NCBI GenBank assembly: GCA_009667805.1
Contig: CM019066.1
Location: 120,171,690-120,235,689, forward strand
Origin: Leptobrachium leishanense
Taxonomy: Eukaryota; Chordata; Amphibia; Anura; Megophryidae
DNA length: 64,000 bases
Direction: 5' to 3'
In this document: one piece after another, positions 1 to 10,539 of the stretch
Numbering within the stretch: position 1 is the stretch's first letter
How the letters are laid out: each line of letters begins with the position of its first letter
Notes under the pieces: generated by a model
The model's database searches: none
What the model saw: the letters and a program-made list of their open reading frames with translations, nothing else
What the model was told of the DNA's origin: nothing
Program-made: the position numbers and the translations under genes

Positions 1-734
1 TTTAGAGGCTCACCAATGGTTTACATCTTGTGGTGAACCCTCTGTATTCACTCTGGTGAAGTCTTCTCTTGATTGTTGACTTTGACACACATACACCTAC
101 CTCCTGGAGAGTGTTCTTGATCTGGCCAACTGTTGTGAAGGGTGTTTTCTTCACCAGGGAAAGGATTCTTCGGTCATCCACCACAGTTGTTTTCCTTGGT
201 CTCCCGGGTCTTTTGGTGTTGCTGAGCTCACCGGTGCGTTCCTTCTTTTTGAGAATGTTCCAAACAGTTGTTTTGGCCACGCCTAATGTTCTTGCTATCT
301 CTCTGATGGGTTTGTTTTGTTTCTTCAGCCTAATGATGGCTTGCTTCACTGATAGTGACAGCTCTTTGGATCTCATCTTGAGAGTTGACAGCAGCAGATT
401 CCAAATGCAAATAGCACACTTGAAATGAACTCTGGGCCTTTTATCTGCACATTGTAATTGGGGTAATGAGGGAATATCACACACCTGGCCATGGAACAGC
501 TGAGAAGCCAATTGTCCCATTACTTTTGGTCCCTGAACAAGTGGGAGGCACATCTGCAAACTGCTGTAAGTCCTACACCGTTCACCTGAGTTGGATGTAC
601 ATACCCTCAAATTAAAGCTGACAGTCTGCAGTTAAAGCACATTGTGTTTGTTTCATTCCAACTCCATTGTGGTGGTGTATAGAGCCAAAGATGTTAGAAT
701 TGTGTCGATGTCCCAATATTTCTGGACCTGACTG
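1..734 (-). mobile_element. Tc1-like transposon, copy A, cut by the window edge
   Basis: The outer end carries the inverted repeat ending in GGACCTGACTG at 734, followed by a TA target dinucleotide at 735-736. The same terminus occurs on both ends of the copies at 31835 and 56839, which are each 1642 bp, so roughly 900 bp of this copy lie outside the window. It lies just downstream of the host gene's 3' end. The transposase reads on the minus strand. Confidence 0.93.
2..376 (-). CDS. Tc1-like transposase, N-terminal DNA-binding part (partial)
   Basis: This would be the DNA-binding half of a DD34E Tc1/mariner transposase, which binds the terminal repeats and then cuts and pastes the element. 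I start it at the MRSKELS methionine (codon 374-376) because the same start is shared by the other two copies. About 125 codons are open. A first helix-turn-helix lies around residues 5-50, then a GRPRK hinge motif near residue 60, then a second helix-turn-helix up to about residue 110. The catalytic half is outside the window. Unlike the copies at 32 kb and 58 kb this one has no TGA after the TTVVD motif, so its N-terminal half is intact. Whether the complete copy is functional cannot be judged from here. Confidence 0.85.
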   Translation of the reverse strand: MRSKELSLSVKQAIIRLKKQNKPIREIARTLGVAKTTVWNILKKKERTGELSNTKRPGRPRKTTVVDDRRILSLVKKTPFTTVGQIKNTLQEVGVCVSKSTIKRRLHQSEYRGFTTRCKPLVSL

Positions 735-834
735 TATATGTGAACCTACATTGTTTTAGATACATCCACAAGCCATTCTATCCACATAGAGCTTATTTGA
801 AAGTATTTGCAAAGCTCTGTAACGTATACACATA

Positions 835-1631
835 AGGGTCTATTCGCTAATCACCGAACTTGCCACCGGATTGCTCCGAACAGTGTATTTCACCGTTCGT
901 TGCAATTTCGGGGAAGTTCATTTATTCACCAAGCTGTCAATTCGGCAAATACAGGCGAATTGACAACGCAGTTCACCACAGTTCGACAGTCTTCAGCGGC
1001 AGCAAAATCGTCCTATAGAGAAGTAATGGTTTGTCTATTCACGCTGAACTGCTCTGAAGTGTCGGCGAAATGCCCTGATTTTCGATGTTTCAGTTTGACA
1101 GGTTTAAACAGGCGAATCCCATCGGTTTCAATGTAAAAACGTAATACCATTTTAAAAGACTGTTTATTTTTTCATTTTCTGCAAAAAAAACGTTTTAATT
1201 TTTAGAGCACCTTTTTGTATTTTTTGATGAAATTTATGTTTCTCAATTTTTTAAAAAGGTGGGGGTTTTTATTCGTAACAAACCTTATTATTCTTTGTTA
1301 AGGGACCTTTTTCATTATTTAGACACATTGTAATACGTTTTTATCGGTTTAAACACCTATTATGAGAATAGGAGACTTCCTTTTTTTTTTTTTTTTTTTT
1401 TCTTTCAGTTCGGTGGAATTTGCCAAGGCCACTACAGCACTCTTTGGAGTTTTTCAGAGCTCTTCGGTGACCTTCTCCAACTTTTTTGTGGGGTTTCAGG
1501 GACTTCATCTTTGGCACACCACGATGACCGTTCGCTAAATAGTGAATTCACCGAAATTTCGGCAAAATGGAATTGCCGAAATGTGCCGAGGTGAAATTTC
1601 CCTGAAATTTCGGTGCTTTTGAATAGACTAT
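835..1631. mobile_element. MITE-1 family copy (about 0.8 kb, non-autonomous)
   Basis: A non-coding element begins AGGGTCTATTC and ends GAATAGACTA. Its interior has short blocks shared with copies at 5868, 8560, 36393 and 52540, notably the block reading GAATCCCAT followed by CTTCAATGT or a variant. A T-tract sits at 1380-1402. It abuts the poly(A) region of the host gene. The family has inverted termini of the type CAGGGTTATTC, but the target duplication is not clean, so the superfamily stays open (Tc1/mariner or Harbinger). Confidence 0.7.
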
Positions 1632-1645
1632 AGAAACAAAACAGC

Positions 1646-1651
1646 TTTAAT
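1646..1651 (-). promoter_or_regulatory. poly(A) signal ATTAAA of the host gene
   Basis: Read on the minus strand, ATTAAA occurs about 120 nt downstream of the stop codon at 1771-1773. ATTAAA is the commonest variant of the vertebrate poly(A) signal. The next few bases downstream enter MITE-1, so the transcript would end close to or inside that element. Confidence 0.5.
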
Positions 1652-1770
1652 TATAAAAAAAAATACCAATTACGCATATTGAAATGACAAAGAGTCAAAT
1701 GATAGTAAAAGACAAACAATGTTTTAAAACAAAATTAAAAAATCGTGAACTGTGTGGATAATGAAGTGTT

Positions 1771-1879
1771 CTATTGCAATAACAAAACATGAAGTCTGTC
1801 CTGCAGGTCCTCGTCATCTTCGTATGAGTCATTTTCTCCATCTCGGCTTCGCAGAAATTTCATTGAGTGCCCGGGTGAG
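1771..1879 (-). CDS. Terminal coding exon of the unidentified minus-strand host gene
   Basis: Read on the minus strand, an acceptor (TTTTTATGTCAG) is followed by one base completing a split codon and then 35 codons ending in TAG. The peptide is strongly acidic near its end (around ENDSYEDDEDLQD) and finishes HVLLLQ. The exon at 4738-4858 ends with two bases of a codon (AG) and this one supplies the third (C), giving serine, so the phases fit exactly. An ATTAAA signal follows 120 nt downstream. I do not recognise the protein. The evidence is splice-site quality, phase agreement and codon openness, not homology. Confidence 0.68.
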
Positions 1880-2760
1880 CTGACATAAAAATAATAGTCA
1901 TCAAAACATACATATGAAAGATCCTAATTATATGTATTAAAAGACACAGCTGCTGCTACTAAATGTGACATAAACAATGTGGGATGTGGATTCATATGAT
2001 GCGGGTGTAATAAAGGTTAAAAGCTCAATCTAATATTTTAATATTGTAGTATGTAAATAAAAATAAACATAGAAAAATAAATAAACCTGCTAGGATTTTT
2101 CACATAGCTTTCACAGTTTGGAGAAAAGGCTTCATCGTATTTGACATGTCAATACAGATAAACAATATAAACTAAGATCACTGAACACAATAATTATGCA
2201 GTAAGAATGAAGAATGGTCTAAATGATGTATTTAAGAATTTTATCATATTTTGTCATGTCTTTATTTTCCCTTGCATTATAAGGAAATTTTATGAGAAGT
2301 AACAGACGTCAAGCACAATTAGAGTCAAGTTTAAAATCACCAGAAAACCACATTATTATGATGGGTGGCAGGGAATGCAGTTAATTCAACTACTCTGCTT
2401 TGAATGGTCCTCAGGTGTCATGCCTGCTAGTGTTGCCATGGCTGCTCGTGCCACAGACAGGTCTCCTGTAAGGTGCAGCGTAATGGAACAATGACACAAA
2501 TGTGACATGTATCGTTAAACAGAACTTTATATTCAAGATCACCATTTTAATGCTAATTTTATAAATTAAAGAATGTATTCATAAAAATTGCCGGTGTGCC
2601 TTTACAACTTTTTTGCTGGTAATCAGTGTCCCCCCCCCCCCGAGATGTAAAGGTTGAAAATCACTGCAGTAAGGGACAACGGGGTTTTCAATGCTCGCTT
2701 GAAGTCATTTTGGCCTGTCCAGTACATTGGGACAGTAATGACTTGTCCTAAATAAATATA
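1880..2760. other. Intronic sequence without recognised feature
   Basis: AT-rich single-copy-looking sequence between the last two host exons. A C-tract lies at 2629-2641. I see no coding block or repeat boundary. Confidence 0.5.
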
Positions 2761-2942
2761 AGGGGGTTATTCAGAGAGAGGTGAAAAGCAGGAGAATGAC
2801 TGGAGAAGTGAAAATTCTAGTGAAAATAGCCAAACCAGAAAAATTCTCCCATTTATCTCACTTTCCAAATCGGCTATTTTGACACAGAAATTTAAATTCT
2901 CCAGTCATTCTCCTGGTTTAAACCTCTCTCTGAATAACCCTG
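2761..2942. mobile_element. MITE-2 copy, about 180 bp
   Basis: Near-palindromic short element starting GGGGTTATTCAGAGAG and ending CTCTCTGAATAACCCTG. Its interior (blocks GGAGAATGACTGGAG and CATTTATCTCAC) matches copies at 21624-21802 and 38109-38290. TA occurs at both sides but overlaps AT-rich flank. Confidence 0.85.
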
Positions 2943-3293
2943 TAAGTAAAACGGAAATCACCTGGTTAATTAATATTCAGCACATTTATACAGGGATGCT
3001 ACACTTATTAAGCGCATAGCCTAATTGAGATTTAATGATATGATACTATTGTAAGACTAGGATAACTAGGATACATACATGTAAAATGAAAAATATAGAT
3101 TTTCAGCCAATGTACTAGTTTTTATCAGGAAACATCAATACCCTGTGCAATCTCTGCTTCGAATTTACTCCAGTGAAGCTAATGATAATACGTTTAGAAT
3201 TAAGTAGGATAGTATTTAACTTTTTTCAATGTATAATATAAGTATCCACATAAGGCAAGCAGTCACATATGGGAGCAACACAAGGGTGTATGA

Positions 3294-3477
3294 CAGTGGT
3301 TCCCAACCGCGGTCCTCAAGTACCCCCAACAGGTCAGTTTTTCCAGATATCTGAAGCACAGCACAGGTGATATGATTTGCTGCTCAGTGATTGCAGGATT
3401 CAATGTGCTTTTCCCCAAGGTGATCCTCAAAACCTGGCCTGTTGGGGGTACTTGAGGACAGCAGTTGGGAACCAATG
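3294..3477. mobile_element. Palindromic hAT-type MITE
   Basis: Begins CAGTGGTTCCCAACC and ends with a diverged inverted copy (TTGGGAACCAATG). The GTCCTCAAGTACCCCCAACA block recurs inverted at the other end. Flanks GTGTATGA (3286-3293) and GAGTATGA (3478-3485) match at 7 of 8 positions, as expected for an hAT 8-bp target duplication with one mutation. Confidence 0.88.
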
Positions 3478-3539
3478 GAGTATGAGATTGTGGAGCATGG
3501 GCTACAGCACTATTGGCCTGCCCTATGGTGGGTTCCCTG

Positions 3540-4130
3540 CTCAGGTCTCATTCGGTTAAAACTGGATGGCGCCTATACAAAGAAGGCCATACCATATGCA
3601 AATTAGAGTTGGAAAGTCCACTTCCTCTGCACAAGAGGAACCTTAACTCCCAACTATCGTTTCGACCTTGTTTGGCAATGTGAGGAGTGCAGCGCAGATA
3701 CCCTACGCACTTCAAACAAAGGGTCTATGTCTAGATTACCCTGTACATTAATAGTGAGCAAAACAAGGTTGTCGGAGATTGGTGAGGACGGGCAACAGCA
3801 TAAGTAACCTACCCTGCAGTGGGCAGGGTAATCCAGACTTGGACCCCTTCCTCGAGGTGCCTAGTAGGGTATCAGCTATACCCTCCTGACAGGGCCTTAA
3901 TGATTGCAGGGGAATGCTGTATCTCTCGTAAAGAGAGGACTTGCATGGCATTTTGGTACTGGCCACTCTTTCTGGCTGATAGACTGACATGGTGCCATTG
4001 AGCTAAAATCTTGTGAGACCTGAGAGGATACCCACTGAAAGACAGTCCACTTATGCTGTTGCCCGTTCTCAGGACCCTCACAAATCTTGTGTTGTGTCCG
4101 TTCAAGGCTTTGACGTACTTTGCGCAAGGC
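3540..4130. other. Unidentified segment rich in hairpins and inverted repeats
   Basis: The block GGGCAACAGCATAAGT near 3789 recurs inverted near 4052, enclosing about 250 bp. Smaller hairpins lie between, for example AGGGTATCAGCTATACCCT near 3866 and CTCTCGTAAAGAGAG near 3922. An octamer-like ATGCAAAT occurs at 3597. It is not a U1-U6, U3 or 7SK sequence as far as I can recall them. Short ORFs here look incidental. Confidence 0.3.
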
Positions 4131-4737
4131 ATCGCATATGACATTATTATTATTGGAGCTGATATATTCTGTACTTTAAATATATAAACTAGGTAATAGG
4201 AGAAAGATAAAGAACAAGAAGTAACAAAAGAAGGATGCTCTAACGAGGGAATGAAAGATAAGAGTATAAAAAGCCACACATCAGAAGTGGAACATCAATT
4301 CAAAGATAAAAAAGTATAGATTAGAAACAAAAGATTTCCACCCCCGCCATACTCCCCACGATCAAGCCACAGACCCCACATCCCTTCGTAACTAAGTAGC
4401 TTATTAAATCTGATTTTAATGGGTTTAAAAAAAAAAAAAAAAAATTCTTATCTGCTATAATCTTAATACAAGTATTACAACTTCGACAAATGGCTTTTTT
4501 AATAGAAATTTAAAATGATTTCTTCATGCCTTCGGTGTGTTGTGTCTTTTTATTTCTATCTACCTAATCTATTCATCATATCTGTATCAAAAACAAATAC
4601 ATTGAGTAACACTGTAATATAGAAATAATATTGTTGTCAAAAATATTCCAATAGAGATATTAGGTCATAATTCTCCAAATAAATGAAGGAGTCTAGGTCT
4701 TGAGCAGCTGCTAAATAATACGTTAAAATATAATTAC

Positions 4738-4858
4738 CTCGTTTTAGCATGCTGTGATTCTGTTTGAGTTTTCTCAACCGTTTCTGTTAATCTTTTGCCA
4801 TGTCTAGAGATTTTAAATTGTTCCTGGCAAGCTCCTGGTTGCTTAGTTTCCTTCTTAC
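4738..4858 (-). CDS. Penultimate coding exon of the unidentified host gene
   Basis: On the minus strand, an acceptor ACACAG is followed by GT plus 39 codons plus AG and a donor GTAATT. Only one frame is open, giving a basic peptide beginning KKETKQPGACQEQ. The two leading bases combine with the single trailing base of the exon at 9801-10037, and the two trailing bases combine with the first base of the terminal exon, so phase is consistent on both sides. The polypyrimidine tract is weak, which lowers confidence. No domain recognised. Confidence 0.58.
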
Positions 4859-5210
4859 CTGTGTCATTTAATACAATGTTTTGTAGGTTAAGGAAAATAT
4901 GATTAGGGAAACATATAACATCTACTCTGTTTAGTCTTTCATGTTGCCCAAAATGACATGAAAGCTACTCTATGGTGGTTATACACTAATTGCCATTGTT
5001 ACAACCATGATAAACATCTGCAATACAGAGAGAGAAATTCAAAGGACGACAGGCAAAGTTAGTAAATAACCCCATGTCATTTTTTAAACAAAAATATATT
5101 GTACATCAAAAAGTATACTTGTACAGTAGCAAAAATTAGAGCAAATTCCATCCGTAGGTAATTAGATAAGCATGGAATTGACCGTGCATCTATCTCCATC
5201 TATCACCTAA

Positions 5211-5663
5211 GGCTAGGGTCAGACGAGCGTGATTTCTACGGACTGTACGTCCTTGCACACGGACGTACGTCAGTACGGAAGACACAGTAGTGGTCACACA
5301 GTCCATTTTTTTCACTGACTTTTATTTTTTGACGGATGTAGGAGGGAAAATAAATTAAAAAGCAAAACCATTTTGTCCGTGAAAAATGCTGGACGTATAA
5401 ATGCAGTCGTCCGTCTGACCACGTTCCATCACTCACACACAAAGCTATGCGGACGTTGCGGACGCAGCGCACTTTGTGCGGCCGTTCTAGTGGTTGTACG
5501 TTCTTGCCTGCCTTGCGTCCGTTTGCCGCGGCCGTGGTGCGTCCGCAGTTCAGTGCGGATGTACTTTGTGTAACGGGCTCCAATGGACTTTCTTTCATGC
5601 TATCACAGACGTACTTTTAGGCGCAATCACGGACGTGAACACTACGCTCGTCTGACCCCAGCC
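5211..5663. mobile_element. MITE-3 copy, PIF/Harbinger-type
   Basis: Termini GGCTAGGGTCAGACGAGCGT and its inverse (ACGCTCGTCTGACCCCAGCC). Flanks are TAA on the left and TTA on the right. Two other copies (17042 and 39033) have exact TAA and TTA duplications, which are characteristic of Harbinger transposition. The interior is GC-rich with many ACGT-type words and has no credible coding capacity. Confidence 0.85.
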
Positions 5664-5713
5664 TTAATTGTAGAAAAAAAATGTATAAGTGGCAGCAAAA
5701 AATGGTTCTGATA

Positions 5714-5793
5714 CACTATATTGCCAAAAGTATTCGCTCACCCATCCATATGCGAGTCAAGGCAGGTGAGCAAATACTTTTGGTAATATAGTG
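5714..5793. mobile_element. 80-bp palindromic Tc1/mariner MITE
   Basis: Near-perfect inverted repeats (CACTATATTGCCAAAAGTATT and its inverse) with TA at both sides (5712-5713 and 5794-5795). Confidence 0.88.
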
Positions 5794-5867
5794 TATTATC
5801 AACAGTAGCTCAAAGTATCTTGTCACACTGTCCATCGAAGATTTAATGAAATATGGGAGAAAATATA

Positions 5868-6481
5868 GGGGCTATTCACAAAGCAATGTAGTGCACAGAC
5901 GTGAAAAGCACTGAAATTTCAGTGATTCCATTTCGCCGAAACTACAGTGAATGCACTACTAACCGTAGGGTCACTATAGTGCGCCGAAGATGGAGTCACC
6001 GAAGCCTCGTGAAAAAGTTGATGAATGTCGCCGAAGAGCACTGAAGAACAGCGAAGTAGCCGTGGCGAACTGCCATCAAACTGTAAAAAAACTAAAACAG
6101 AACTCTCCGATTCTCCTAATAAGTGTTTAAACCAATAAAAATGCATTAAAATGTGTCTAAATAATAGAAAATGTCCTTCAAAAGAAATAATTAAAGGTCT
6201 GTTACAAAATTTAAAAAAAAGTCTTTTAAAATATTGGGAAACAAAAATTTTGTCTAAAATATACAAAAACTTGTTCTAAAAAATAAAAAATAAAAAATTA
6301 CTGCAAATGAAAAGAATAAACTTTTTCTAAATCTTTTTTTTAAAGACTGCCTAAGACTGGCAAATTGCACCATATTTCACCAGTATGTGGCAAATTGACA
6401 GCTTTGTGAATAGACAAACTGCCGTAAAATTCATCATTCAGTGCCCTTCGATGGCAAGTGCGGTGCTTTGTGAATAACCCC
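5868..6481. mobile_element. MITE-1 family copy
   Basis: Begins GGGGCTATTCACAAAGC and ends GCTTTGTGAATAACCCC, a 17-bp inverted repeat. The interior is AT-rich with scattered CGAA words typical of this family, in opposite orientation to the copy at 835. Confidence 0.82.
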
Positions 6482-7695
6482 TTAAAAAAAAAAAAATTAA
6501 AACGTCTGCTTTTTTTCTTATTTTTATGGCCAGCAAGGCATACAAAAATGTGTGGGTTTTCTAAACATGCATTTTTAATAGTATAAAAAGCACTCGTGAA
6601 GACAATTAGGTATAATTAATTGTACTGTGTTGTGTGCCTCCCACACCCTACTTTAAACAAACTATGAGTAATATAATCTATATTTTAAAAAAATCTTCAT
6701 TACAGTTAAGCTGATTAATAGGTTGGATATGTAAAACAGACCCACTCCTTTTATAATCTCTAAAAACAGTGTAAGAGTGAAGAGTAAGAACGTGGAAGCA
6801 TTATTCATTAATTACTATACTGGCGTGAATTATAGAAGATATGGACTGGACTTTGGGAAAGTGACACTGCAACAGCAATATTAATAGCAATTATTTAGAA
6901 CCATAAATGCTATTTGATGCCACAGTGCAGCATCATGGTCCCGTACAAGCCCTCAGGTTGACAGAAATAGTAGGATTTGGCCATTAAAAATACCATTAAT
7001 AAATGTGTGCGCAAAGGAGTGCTACCTGGAAGAATTGGTCCTTCTTGCCCATCTTTTAGACCCAGTCTATACTTCTTGTGTATTCCTTACTAGTCTCATG
7101 ATAAAGAAAATGTATAATTTACTATTTGTGATTACTTACAGTTTGTAAGTAACGCCTTAGCGCCTTGGGATGTCCTACACTGTTCAGGCGACAGGTGGGC
7201 TTTAATGCTGCACAGCAGCATATCACGCCCATGGCTTTCTTGCCTTCATGTGACCAGATTCCCATCCCAATGGCCCACTGCAGTCATTGGCTGCAGCGGA
7301 ACTGCCTAAACTCAGCCAGTGAAGGCAATCTGCAGACGGGCCATTAAGTCATGAGGCGTGCTATGCCAACCTGTGCTGTTTAAGCTCACCTGCTGCCAGG
7401 ATGAGCTGCAACGATAAGGGTTTCATAAATGTTCCGTGTACTCATAACCAACTATATGGACTATGCACACCTAATACCATTTACTACTAAATCAGACCCA
7501 GACTGACCATTAGGCAAATAAGGTAACTGCCTATTGGGCCATGGTGGTCAGAGTGCACTAGCCAATCTAAGTTAATCAAAGAATCTGCCCCACTTGTCAT
7601 TGCAAAGAGAAATTTTTAAGTTCTTTGTATGGTTCAGATGGTATAACAAGGGAAAGCCTCTTTCTACAAAAAGTACAAAGGGTATATAGAAAGGT
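6482..7695. other. Intronic sequence without recognised feature
   Basis: Mostly AT-rich. I checked 7021-7140 as a possible exon but the plausible frame is interrupted. Nothing else supportable. Confidence 0.45.
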
Positions 7696-8172
7696 ACAAT
7701 GAGGATACACCAGATACACCCCAGCCCGCCCCTTAAGATGCAACAATGACCTGCTCCTGGCTTCCTCCATCATCACCTCTTCTCATGCCAGTCTGCAGGA
7801 CTTTTCTCGTGCGGCGCCGACCCTATGGAATGCGCTTCCTCACAATATCAGACTGTCCCCAAATCTGGCTTCATTTGAAGATCCTTCCATTTAGGGAAGC
7901 CTACCACCTGACTCCATAACAAGACATCTGACCAACCCAAAAACAGTCCTCACCTCTCCCTGCATTAACTCATCACTGCAATCCCTCCCTCCTGTTTCTA
8001 ATCACTCTCACCTATCTAGATTGTAAATTCCCACGGGAATAGGGCCTTCATGTATCTACAGGCAGGAATACTGACCTGCCTCCTGTATGTATTGTAGAAT
8101 TGTCCTGTCTTTACCCATTGCACCTTGTACAGCGCTGCAAAATGTGTTGGTGCTTAATAAATAAATAATAAT
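7696..8172 (+). mobile_element. Degenerate 3' end of an L2-like LINE
   Basis: Conceptual translation resembles the C-terminal tail of the reverse transcriptase ORF at 29692-30399 (DFSRAAPTLWNALP and RLSPNLASFE motifs), followed by the shared tail TGTACAGCGCTGC and an AATAAATAAATAATAAT run. A frameshift near the REAYH segment shows it is dead. Confidence 0.82.
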
Positions 8173-8559
8173 GAGATGTGCACGCATATTCCATCTAAGT
8201 AAACAAACTCTCATGGATTATCTTCACAAACATAGAAATCCTTTGCAGCGGTCACTATTACTTTGTTGTACAGAAGGTTTTATGCTTCATAATACTGTAA
8301 AGTTCAAAACTGGTAAGCTTTCAATGCAGCCACCCCGAGCAACTTGTAACTCATACTTTTTCCAGTTACATGAAACTTAATTCACAATTCTAAATAACAG
8401 TATACTCAATATAGGTGTGTAAAGACTTGATGACATGAAATCTTCTGCTTCCCATGCAATCGGAGTATCCATAAATGTAGAAAGTGATTGAGGTAAAGCA
8501 TCAAGGTAAAGTCTTGAAAAAGACCTCAAGGTAAAGTCCTGAAAAAAATCCCAGACATA

Positions 8560-9443
8560 CAGGGTTATTCAAAGAGATCCAATTGCTGGAGAAAGGTAAC
8601 CAAACGTTGTAAATCAGCGTTCGGTTACCTTTCTTGGCCATTCAGAGAGCAGGCAATTCGCCAAATGTTGGCGAATTGCCTGCACATATAGTGCCTGTTC
8701 GAGCGGAGTGAATCCCCATAGAGAAGCAATGCTTCGGCTATTCAGAGAGCAAAACCCAGCAGTGAAAAGTTGCCGAATTGCCATGCCATTCGGTGGTTTA
8801 ATTCGGCAGGGTTATTCAGGAGAATCCCATAGGCTTCAATGTTAAAAATATTCCCGTTTTAATTCAATATCTAATAAACCGTTGATTATAATATTCTGCA
8901 GTAAAAAGTCTCTTTATTAATCGATTTTTTGGGATATTTAAAATATTTTTTTGCCAAACTTTTTTTTACCGATTTTTATTTTTATTAAACGGTTGTTCTT
9001 TTTTCTGTAACAGTCCTTTTTATTATCATTCATTGGACCTCATATGTAAATTTCAGACATTTTCGCTCAGTAGTTTCTTTGCAATCAGCGTTTCACTTTT
9101 CAAACATTCAAGCGAACGGCTTGTTTTTTTTCTCATTCCATTCGTCTGCGGTGTCGGCTTTTTCCGGCGGTTGCGCTGCGTGTGATCGGCTCCTGCTCGG
9201 GTTTTCCAGCGTTTTTGGCGGGGTTAATCCAGATGTTTCTGTGGGTTTTCGGTGTGCATTCGCCAGGTTTTGCGGGGAGTTTTCGGCGGGTTTGCGGTGA
9301 CTTTTCCCTGCAATTCGGGGACCCTGTGGTGCTTGCTGAATACACCACAGGGTTGCCGAAATGGGATCGCCAAATCGAACCGAATTGAGAACGAAAAGTC
9401 ACCGAACGTGCGGTGACTTTTCGATTCTCTTTGAATAACCCTG
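8560..9443. mobile_element. MITE-1 family copy (0.88 kb)
   Basis: Termini CAGGGTTATTCAAAGAG and CTCTTTGAATAACCCTG. Very similar along its length to the copy at 36393-37266, including the subterminal AGGTAACCGAACG or near match and the interior GAATCCCATAGGCTTCAATG. Open frames inside are not shared between copies and are not considered genes. Confidence 0.9.
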
Positions 9444-9800
9444 TTTATTATACATTGAAAAAAATGACATCCTTATAACAAAAATACAAAATGCATTGGC
9501 ATTAAGTAGGGGGAGGAAACCCACAGCCAGAATGATTGAAGATATAAGACTTACATGTCCTCTCTGGACACTTTCTTACCAGCACAAGGAGCAGCGCAGA
9601 CACTTTCTACGACATTTATTTGAACCTCAGAATAGACTACAAGTGAGATTGTAGATCCCGCAACAAAGTGTTTATCTATTGAAAAAGTGCACCAGAGTAA
9701 TGTCTGTTTGCTACATATATTAATTCACATTTTTCAGTATGCAATATAATCTCATAGTGAGTATAGATTGAATATGGTCTTGCATAAAGAAGTTATTTAC
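9444..9800. other. Intronic sequence without recognised feature
   Basis: Sequence between MITE-1 and the 9801-10037 exon. The donor GTAAAT of that exon is at its right edge. Nothing else recognised. Confidence 0.5.
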
Positions 9801-10037
9801 CTGAATTATGTCTTATTAAGTCCAATTCTCTTCCCAGTACAGTCAGTGTTTCCTGCTCTTCAACATATTCAGAGTGAGGATCATCATGATCTGTTTTGTC
9901 AATGTATTCTATTTCAGAAATCTCACCGGCAGCTCTTGATATTGGTCGTGATGTTGCTGTGCTGGGCCGTGAATTGTTGTGATACTCAGAACTCTGGGAT
10001 GTGGATCTGGCAGAATAAGGTCTTCTTGAATAACCCC
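9801..10037 (-). CDS. Internal coding exon of the unidentified host gene (Ser/Arg/Pro-rich)
   Basis: On the minus strand, acceptor CTATTTTAG, then 2 nt + 78 codons + 1 nt, then donor GTAAAT. Two frames are closed and one is open over the full 237 nt. The first half is low-complexity, basic and Ser/Arg/Pro-rich (RPYSARS, SRPSTATSRPISRA), a composition often seen in microtubule-associated proteins. The second half is acidic (EIEYIDKTDHDDPHSEY) and ends ELDLIRHNS. Phase is 1-1, matching both neighbouring exons. No family is recognised, so the microtubule link is only a compositional hint. Confidence 0.75.
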
Positions 10038-10225
10038 CTAAAATAGTAATAATAAAAGCGAATAAACAGGGGGTCCAGTTTAATTTTGTTCTTCCAGTCC
10101 ACTAACAATACTGTAAATTTTGGAAAGTGAGGCTTAACCCCTTCACTGCTGAGCCATTTCAAGTCTTAAAAAAAAACATGTTTTTCTTTTTTTTATTATT
10201 ATTTTTATTATTTTTTTTCTTTACT

Positions 10226-10229
10226 TTAA
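10226..10229. repeat. Left TTAA target duplication of the piggyBac element
   Basis: TTAA directly precedes CCCCTTAAGGAC at 10230. The matching TTAA is at 15771-15774. Confidence 0.93.
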
Positions 10230-10539
10230 CCCCTTAAGGACAGGAGTAATTTTACAAGTTTGGAACACTTTTGAACACTTCTAAAAAGTAGAATTTCAGC
10301 TATTCGCTGTTCAACCATAATTTACCTCTTATATATTAAGTGTACCCACCCTTATTATATATCATTTTGTTCAGGAGAAATAGGGCTTTCATCTTCCATC
10401 AAAGATTTATATATAAAATATATTATAGTATGAAAAAAACCCTAAAAACTATGAGAAAAAAAGGAAATTTTGCTATTTTCAAAGTTCTCCATTGTATTTT
10501 TAGTGTGAATGACATTGTACGCTTAGCATTAACTGAAAT

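Noticed and set aside
7021..7125. Candidate minus-strand exon with CCAG|GTAGCA donor
   Set aside because: Frames compatible with an upstream acceptor contain stops.
9079..9402. ORFs of 68-92 codons within MITE-1
   Set aside because: Not conserved with the collinear frames at 36911-37279 and no recognisable motif.
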